From an uncultured Clostridia bacterium (GTDB lineage Bacteria; Bacillota; Clostridia; Christensenellales; Aristaeellaceae), in contig CAMJUL010000026.1 in the NCBI GenBank assembly GCA_946408995.1, positions 1-47,500 of the forward strand: a stretch of DNA of 47,500 nt. The letters run 5' to 3'. The notes below the pieces were generated by a model. The model was not told the DNA's origin. It saw only the letters and a program-made list of their open reading frames with translations, and did not search any database. A program made the position numbers and the translations under genes. The stretch's first letter is position 1. Each line of letters begins with the position of its first letter. Below are positions 42,590 to 47,500 of this stretch, one piece after another.

Positions 42590-44173
42590 TCAAGTGACGA
42601 TCAGTTTGTCCCTGCCCACCAGGTCCGCCAGCATTTTTTCGTTCCGGTCCACCATTTTGTCCCATTCGGCGTTTTCCCGGCTGCCCAGGGTCAGGATCTC
42701 GAACCGCGCGTCCGGGTCCCCGGCTTCATGGAGGAAGGCCTCCATGGTTTCCAGGGCGTTTTTCTCCTGAAGGATGGCCCTCTCCGCCCCGCCGGGAGGC
42801 AGCAGAAGGCGGTAGTCGTGCTCCACGCAGCCGCCGTAGGTCATAGTTGCCAGGAACCCGTAGATCTCCGGGTCCTTTTCCCGCATCTTCTGCATGGCCT
42901 TTTTCCAGACCTCGTTCTCCGTGGGCCGGGGGCGCTTGGCTGGCCGCGGAGCGTTCTTTTCCGCCGGGGCGCCTGACGGCGCCGCCGCCTCCGCAGGGAG
43001 GCGCACCCCCTCCGTTTTCAGTTTTTCCACCTGCGCTTCCAGGTCCGCCACCCTTTCCAGCAGGGCGCGCAGGTCCTCCTCCCCCGCCCGCTGGCAGCAG
43101 GAAAGCACCGCGATCTCCAGAACGCTTCTCGGGGAGGCCGCCCAACGGGTGTCTCCCTCCGCCTTCTGCAGGATCTCCAGCACCCGCATCAGCCAGGGCA
43201 CGCTGAACCGATCCGACAGGGCCTTAAGCTTTCTTAGGCGTTCCCCGCCGGCATTCTCCTCCTCCGCGTCCGCGCCGCACAGCAGAAGGGTCATCATCCG
43301 GCGCATCAGGGCCGTCAGGTCCTTGAGGAACACCTGCACGTCCCATCCCTCCCGCATGACGGTGTCCGTCAGGCGCAGGCAGCCCGCGCTGTCCCGGTCG
43401 GCGATTTTTCCGCACAATTCCAGAAGAACGCCCCGGTCCGCACTCCCGAGGGCCGTGCGGACACCGGCCTCCGTGACGGCCCCGCCCGCGCCCATACACA
43501 TGTCCATGATGGAAAAGGCGTCCCGCATGCCGCCCTCGGCCGCCTCCGCAATGGCGTACAGGGCGCTGTCCTCCGCCTCGACGCCGGCCTTTTCCGCCGC
43601 CTGCCGGAGGCGGGCGACGATGTCCTTTTCCGGAATGCGGCCGAAATCGAACCGCTGACAGCGGCTGAGGATGGTGGGAAGCAATTTCTGGGGCTCGGTG
43701 GTGGCCAGGATGAACACCATGTAGGACGGCGGCTCCTCCAGGGTCTTGAGCAGCGCGTTGAAGGCGCTGTTGGAGAGCATGTGCACCTCGTCGATGATAT
43801 AGACCTTGTATTTGCCAAACTGGGGCGGATAGTCCACCTTCTCCAGCAATTCGCGGATCTCCTCCACCCGGCTGTTGGAGGCGGCGTCCATTTCGTATAC
43901 GTCCAGGGACTGCTCCGCCAGGATGGCCCTGCAGCTTTCGCATTCGCCGCAAGGGTCCCCGTCCCGGGGATCCAGGCAGTTGATGGCCCTGGCCATGATC
44001 TTGGCCGCGCTGGTCTTTCCGGTGCCCCGGCTGCCGCAGAACAGGTAGGCGTGGGCGATTCGGCCCGTCCGCACCTGATTGCGCAGCGTTTTGCGTATGG
44101 CCTCCTGCCCCACCATTTCCGAGAACGTCCTGGGCCGCCATACCCGGTACAGCGCCTGGTATTTTTCAGACAT
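42590..44173 (-). CDS. dnaX: DNA polymerase III subunit gamma/tau
   Basis: 527 residues. The AAA+ clamp-loader core has ALYRVWRPRTFSEMVGQEAI, Walker A GSRGTGKT (47-54), a four-Cys zinc module (C66, C75, C78, C81), Walker B IIDEVHML (126-133) and sensor 1 LATTEP. Domain III and a Pro/Ala-rich linker follow, then a C-terminal tau-like domain. It loads the sliding clamp. I saw no slippery heptamer that would make a short gamma form. AAAGGA lies before 44173. The usual partners (ybaB and recR) are not downstream; instead there are HIT and MYG1-type genes. Confidence 0.96.
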   Translation of the reverse strand: MSEKYQALYRVWRPRTFSEMVGQEAIRKTLRNQVRTGRIAHAYLFCGSRGTGKTSAAKIMARAINCLDPRDGDPCGECESCRAILAEQSLDVYEMDAASNSRVEEIRELLEKVDYPPQFGKYKVYIIDEVHMLSNSAFNALLKTLEEPPSYMVFILATTEPQKLLPTILSRCQRFDFGRIPEKDIVARLRQAAEKAGVEAEDSALYAIAEAAEGGMRDAFSIMDMCMGAGGAVTEAGVRTALGSADRGVLLELCGKIADRDSAGCLRLTDTVMREGWDVQVFLKDLTALMRRMMTLLLCGADAEEENAGGERLRKLKALSDRFSVPWLMRVLEILQKAEGDTRWAASPRSVLEIAVLSCCQRAGEEDLRALLERVADLEAQVEKLKTEGVRLPAEAAAPSGAPAEKNAPRPAKRPRPTENEVWKKAMQKMREKDPEIYGFLATMTYGGCVEHDYRLLLPPGGAERAILQEKNALETMEAFLHEAGDPDARFEILTLGSRENAEWDKMVDRNEKMLADLVGRDKLIVT

Positions 44174-44202
44174 GCGTCCTTTCTCCTCCCCCCGGGCGTT
44201 CT

Positions 44203-44979
44203 TTACTGACGCGGCATTTTCACCGGGGCCGCGGCGCCCCGCATTCCCGCCGCCGTCCCGCGGCAAAGGAAAGCCATGCACAGGAAGACCCCGGCGTCCG
44301 CCAGGGCGAACACCACGTTCATCCCTGCGCTGACAAAATCCGCCCCCGCCGTCAGCGGCAGAAGCCCCTCACAGACGCAGAAACCCGCCGTCAGGGCGCT
44401 CAGCACAAAGCAGGCCCGGACCGCCCCGCCGCTTTGGGCAAGGCCGCGGAACAATTCCGCCACCCGTTTGAGGGTAAAGCGGAACAGAAGGAAGCAGACC
44501 GCCTGCAGCACCTGGATGCCCAGCGGGAACACGAACAGCGGCAGCATCTCCCAGAGACGCCGGACGTCCGCCTCCGTCATTCCGCTGGCCTGAAGCTCCT
44601 CCGGGGGGATCGCCTCCAGGGTGGTGTAGACGCTGAAATAAAACACCCCGATGTAGACCGTCCCGGCAAGAAGCACCCCGAAGAGCACAAGCGACGCCAC
44701 CGAGGCTTTTTGGGTATTCTCCCCCCGCACGTCGCTTTTGACCCGCCAGAGCCTCGCGGCCAGAAAGACCGCGGCAATGGCGTACAGGACGTCAAACAGC
44801 GCCGGGCTCCGGAAAAGCAGCTCCGCCCCGGGGTCCAAAAAAGCCTGCAGGGCAGAAATCAGAGTGAACCCGGCCGACAGCGCCAGGCACATGCAAAGCC
44901 CCGTCAGGGCGCCTGAGGAGGCAAACCCGGCCGCCGCCGCCCGGGGAAGGGCCCGGGCCCTGTTCAACGCGTCTCCCAT
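44203..44979 (-). CDS. Predicted multi-pass membrane protein, unknown family
   Basis: 258 residues, strongly hydrophobic with about six membrane segments: near 25-50, 60-80, 98-125, 155-180, 190-215 and 220-245. A 30-residue loop in the middle (TTLEAIPPEELQASGMTEAD) is probably outside or cytoplasmic. No motif that I know. Start at 44979 follows AAGGAGACGG. It has a good promoter and precedes dnaX by 29 bases, so it heads that unit; the link to replication is only positional. Confidence 0.75.
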   Translation of the reverse strand: MGDALNRARALPRAAAAGFASSGALTGLCMCLALSAGFTLISALQAFLDPGAELLFRSPALFDVLYAIAAVFLAARLWRVKSDVRGENTQKASVASLVLFGVLLAGTVYIGVFYFSVYTTLEAIPPEELQASGMTEADVRRLWEMLPLFVFPLGIQVLQAVCFLLFRFTLKRVAELFRGLAQSGGAVRACFVLSALTAGFCVCEGLLPLTAGADFVSAGMNVVFALADAGVFLCMAFLCRGTAAGMRGAAAPVKMPRQ

Positions 44980-45004
44980 AACCGTCTCCTTGCTGTTTTT
45001 CCCT

Positions 45005-45033
45005 ATTTTAGCACAGCGCCGGGGCGGTGGCAA
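45005..45033 (-). promoter_or_regulatory. Promoter of the membrane protein-dnaX unit
   Basis: TTGCCA (45033-45028), 17-base spacer, TAAAAT (45010-45005) on the minus strand, 26 bases before the start codon. Confidence 0.65.
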
Positions 45034-45161
45034 GGCGCAAAGTCCCCGCCCGCAGGACCGAGGCCGCCGCCCTTTGACGCACCGTCACACATCCTTCATA
45101 AACGTTGCGAAAGTGTTATAAAAAGTTAAAAGGATAGCCCAACAATCCCCGCCCCGCTTCA

Positions 45162-45190
45162 TTGACAAACCCTCCGGTTTGACCTATATT
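45162..45190 (+). promoter_or_regulatory. Promoter of the Cys-repeat protein gene
   Basis: Consensus TTGACA (45162-45167), 17-base spacer, TATATT (45185-45190), then AAGGAGG before the ATG. A weaker TTGACG-17-CATAAA lies at 45074-45102. Confidence 0.8.
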
Positions 45191-45232
45191 TATTCTGTAC
45201 CGAAAGGCATTAATCGATAAGGAGGAACGTTT

Positions 45233-46870
45233 ATGCGCAAGCATATCAAAGCATTGCTTCTTTGTGCTTTGGTCCTGACCGTCCTTACGGGGATTTCCCT
45301 GGCGTCGGCGGAAGAAGGCCATACGCACGAATATGTCACCATCACAGCGCCTTCCTGTGAAACCCCCGGCCTGATGCGCTGCGAGGGATGCGGCACAGAG
45401 GTTGTGATCCCGGCCATCGGCCACATTGCAGGCAGCACCAAGGAAAGCGTAACGCTTCCGGCCACCTGCACGGCCTCCGGCATCAAGGTGATCGATGTTC
45501 TCTGTTCCCACTGCGGGAAGACCATCTCCTCTTCTACCGAGAGCATTCCCGCCATGGGCCATGATTACAGCGGCTCCTACGCGGTGATCACGCCCGCCAC
45601 CTGCACCTCCGCCGGCATCCAGGGGCTCAAATGCACCCGCTGCGGGGAAGTGCTTCATTCTTCTTCCATTCCCGCTCTGGGCCACCAGTACGGGGATCCG
45701 GTGATCGTCACCCCCGCCACCTGCACCGCCCCCGGCGTCCGCACCCGCACCTGCCTGCGCGGCGATGACATCCTGACCGAGACCATCCCGGCCACGGGCC
45801 ATACCTTTGGCGGCTGGACCATCGTCCAGGCCCCCACCTGCACCGCCCCCGGCATGCAGACCCGCACCTGCTCCAAATGCAACCTGACCGAATCCCAGAA
45901 CCTGCCCGCCAAGGGTCACACCTTCGGTCCCTGGGCGATCGTCACCCCCGCCACCTGCACTTCCGGCGGCACCCAGACCCGTACCTGCACCGTCTGCGGC
46001 TATACGGAGACCATGAACACGCCCCCCACCGGGCATATCTGGTCCGACTGGTCCTACACGACGATGGCCACCTGCACCACGCCCGGTAAAGCCACCCAGT
46101 ACTGCACCCAGTGCGGCGAAACCAACAGCCGCACCATTCCCGCCTATGGACATTCCTGGTCGTCCTGGGTCACCGTCCTCGCTCCTACCTGCGATCATTC
46201 CGGCACCCAGGAGCGGACCTGCCCCCTCTGCGGCAAGGTGGAATCCCGTGTTTCCCCCGCCCTCGGCCACAACTGGAGCCAGTGGGAAGTGACCATCCCC
46301 GCCACCAGCACGTCCACCGGCCTTCTGCAGCGCACCTGCGCCAACTGCCATCAGGTCGAGACCCAGATCATCCCCAAGATTGGCCTGAAGGACACCCTGT
46401 GCGCCTTCGGCCTGCGTTTGAAGGATGTGGGCAATTATCTGAACCCCTCCTACAGCGCCTGGTACATGTTCACGCCCTTTGACGCCTCCATCGAGGGCAT
46501 GCAGACCTACGAATTGGTGGTCAACGACGCCTACATCGTGGGCACCTGCACCCTGAGCGTCCTCAACGGCGAAGTCTCCTTCAGCTATACCCTGAACAAT
46601 CCCGGCGTACAGATCCAGGAGGAATTCTTCACCATCGTCAACAAGATGACCGACCTGACCAAGTACGAGCCGGAAGAACTGATGGACAAATATGCCCTGA
46701 AGACCAACACCCCCTATTCCATCAGCCAGCAGTTCGGCGGGGACACCAACCTGGTCCTGTATATGTGCTGCCGCGTCCGCTTTGAATATGACGCCAGCAT
46801 GAACGACCTGAACTACAACAGCGCCTATCATCAGGGCCTGGTCAAGCAGATGACCTCCATCCTGGACTGA
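45233..46870 (+). CDS. Secreted protein with nine Cys-rich GH-ended repeats and a C-terminal domain
   Basis: 545 residues. A signal peptide (MRKHIKALLLCALVLTVLTG, cut after ASA) is followed by nine repeats of about 38 residues, each roughly: Trp or aromatic, then P-A/T-x-C, a Gly, R-x-C-x-x-C-G, then I-P-x-x-GH. Each looks like a small metal-binding ribbon. The fourth has lost its CxxC second Cys, and the ninth its first Cys. The final 170 residues (LKDTLCAFGLRLKDVGNYLN onward) form a separate domain I do not recognise, with YMFTPFDASI and VLYMCCRVRFEYD. Similar repeats are common in long surface proteins of gut Bacillota. It may bind metal or a ligand at the cell surface; monocistronic. Confidence 0.82.
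   Translation: MRKHIKALLLCALVLTVLTGISLASAEEGHTHEYVTITAPSCETPGLMRCEGCGTEVVIPAIGHIAGSTKESVTLPATCTASGIKVIDVLCSHCGKTISSSTESIPAMGHDYSGSYAVITPATCTSAGIQGLKCTRCGEVLHSSSIPALGHQYGDPVIVTPATCTAPGVRTRTCLRGDDILTETIPATGHTFGGWTIVQAPTCTAPGMQTRTCSKCNLTESQNLPAKGHTFGPWAIVTPATCTSGGTQTRTCTVCGYTETMNTPPTGHIWSDWSYTTMATCTTPGKATQYCTQCGETNSRTIPAYGHSWSSWVTVLAPTCDHSGTQERTCPLCGKVESRVSPALGHNWSQWEVTIPATSTSTGLLQRTCANCHQVETQIIPKIGLKDTLCAFGLRLKDVGNYLNPSYSAWYMFTPFDASIEGMQTYELVVNDAYIVGTCTLSVLNGEVSFSYTLNNPGVQIQEEFFTIVNKMTDLTKYEPEELMDKYALKTNTPYSISQQFGGDTNLVLYMCCRVRFEYDASMNDLNYNSAYHQGLVKQMTSILD
45314..46386 (+). repeat. Nine coding repeats of the Cys-rich module
   Basis: In-frame units of about 114-135 bases, each encoding one Cys-rich module ending in GH. 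The DNA phrase for PATCT recurs in several units. Divergence between units is high enough that they are old rather than recent duplications. Confidence 0.8.
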
Positions 46871-46892
46871 GCGTCAGCCCCTTAAAAGCCCG

Positions 46893-46926
46893 GCGCCGCC
46901 GCGATACAAATCGCGGCGGCGCTTTT
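46893..46926 (+). terminator. Terminator of the Cys-repeat protein gene
   Basis: A perfect 12-bp GC stem (46893-46904 with 46911-46922), six-base loop and TTTT, 22 bases after the stop codon. Confidence 0.88.
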
Positions 46927-47123
46927 GATTGGACCGCTTTTCCGCAGGGGCCCTGACCCGTCCTCACGGTCATCGGAAAAGAGAGCTCGCAGGGGCCTGC
47001 TGAAGCCTTCCCCCGGTGGAGAGCGATCGGATATCTGGTTTCGACAGCCGCCCGGCGACTGAAGATTTGCTAAATGTCTCCTTCGAAAGCGTCCGTCCCG
47101 GCGATGAGGGAGACTTTGTCAAA

Positions 47124-47161
47124 CCTCGGCCCGGGTGTTGCCTTTCCCTTTGGGGAAGGCT
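47124..47161. repeat. Palindromic repeat, degenerate copy
   Basis: Bases here match the start of the units at 47217 and 47445 (CCTCGGCCC..GG....GCCTT.CCCTTTGGGGAAGG) but lack the second hairpin. The region 46927-47123 shows no gene or clear element. Confidence 0.65.
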
Positions 47162-47216
47162 TCGGCACGATCCAGTCTCCATCCCTGATCCGGGCATCCC
47201 CGCTGTTTCTGCCAGG

Positions 47217-47280
47217 CCTCGGCCCTGGTAATGCCTTCCCCTTTGGGGAAGGTGTCAGCGAAGCTGACGGAAGAGGTCCC
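47217..47280. repeat. Palindromic repeat, full copy 1
   Basis: Two consecutive hairpins: CCTTCCCC-TTT-GGGGAAGG (47234-47252) and GTCAGC-GAA-GCTGAC (47254-47268), then GGAAGAGGTCC. Direct copy of the element at 47445-47500; positions 228 bases apart match closely from about 47192 on. Confidence 0.85.
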
Positions 47281-47342
47281 CGCTGTGCCGGGTTCGAGGC
47301 CCTCCCTTGAAAAGGGTTTAAGCCTGTTTCCCCGTCCCTACG

Positions 47343-47388
47343 AGGACCTCTTCCGGCCTTTCAGGCCACCTTCCCCAAAGGGGAAGGC
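47343..47388. repeat. Palindromic repeat, inverted copy
   Basis: An inverted version of 47233-47280: GGACCTCTTCC, then hairpin GGCCT-TTC-AGGCC (47355-47367), then ACC and CCTTCCCC-AAA-GGGGAAGG-type palindrome. Flanks are conserved, while the inner stem sequence differs on both arms from the direct copies. Confidence 0.85.
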
Positions 47389-47444
47389 TTCGGCGCTGTC
47401 CCCTCTCCATCCGCTTTCCGGGCATCCCCGCTGTTTCCGCCAGG

Positions 47445-47500
47445 CCTCGGCCCTGGTAATGCCTTCCCCTTTGGGGAAGGTGTCAGCGAAGCTGACGGAA
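47445..47500. repeat. Palindromic repeat, full copy 2 (runs off the window)
   Basis: Same two hairpins as copy 1, with GTCAGC-GAA-GCTGAC at 47482-47496. Identical to 47217-47272 over this stretch. The window ends at the GGAA after the second hairpin. Confidence 0.85.

Noticed and set aside
42590-44173. Programmed frameshift site in dnaX
   Set aside because: The only A-run (near the very 3' end) is not the A-AAA-AAG type and lies too late to make a gamma form.
47281-47300. tRNA T-arm-like GGTTCGAGGC
   Set aside because: No matching T stem, anticodon arm or acceptor stem around it.
47074-47310. Small open frame in the right-hand repeat region
   Set aside because: It is simply the translation of the palindromic repeats (FPFGEG recurring), with no ribosome-binding site.

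Overview
The window reads as chromosomal DNA of a high-GC, anaerobic, gut-type member of the Clostridia (Bacillota). This is inferred from the gene complement: paired glgC/glgD, bifunctional Rel, an RF3-type release factor, a UPF0237/UPF0210 pair, a DegV protein, a U32-family pair, and secreted proteins with SH3-like domains, Pro/Thr linkers and GH-ended Cys repeats. Strong Shine-Dalgarno sequences and promoters of TTGACN-17-TATAAT type fit as well. I cannot name a genus. No rRNA, tRNA, CRISPR array, prophage or transposase gene was seen. Coding density is high, and strand switches are mostly marked by convergent hairpin terminators.

Layout. 86-2072 (-): FliB-like lysine N-methylase and a CE2-type SGNH esterase. 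2188-3198 (+): asnA. 3278-9697 (-): a PrsA-like lipoprotein foldase, a small DUF896 protein, an Lgt-like membrane protein, a phosphodiester glycosidase, a GT2-GtrA fusion and a membrane-anchored M1-like peptidase; the last five look like a cell-envelope operon. 9822-13990 (-): ruvC-ruvA-ruvB, a HAD phosphatase and pepT. 14217-18303 (+): an orphan carB and degV. 18381-32387 (-): an SH3/cadherin-like surface protein, UPF0210 and ACT proteins, prfC, rel, recJ, a divergent SecD-like protein and two U32-family proteins. 32645-34364 (-): two secreted proteins of one unrecognised family. 34666-41199 (+): the glycogen cluster glgA, a zinc-ribbon protein, glgB, glgC, glgD. 41269-44979 (-): membrane protein, dnaX, HIT protein, MYG1-type protein. 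45233-46870 (+): a secreted protein with nine Cys-rich repeats. 46871-47500: a terminator, then a non-coding array of palindromic repeats.

The least ordinary things are these. (1) The leader of the U32 pair holds a promoter, a small open frame with tandem Trp codons, and an intrinsic terminator whose loop is those Trp codons; the frame stops inside the start codon of the first U32 gene. It looks like a translation-sensitive attenuator. (2) A SecD-like protein carries about ten tandem 11-residue helical repeats, and a PrsA-like foldase has an Ala-rich helical insertion inside its parvulin domain. (3) Two neighbouring secreted proteins form a new-looking family. (4) The right end carries REP/BIME-like palindromes in which one hairpin stem has changed on both arms while its loop trinucleotide is kept.

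Limits: all functions are read from motifs and recalled family patterns, with no database search. Starts were chosen from ribosome-binding sites and may be off by a few codons where noted.
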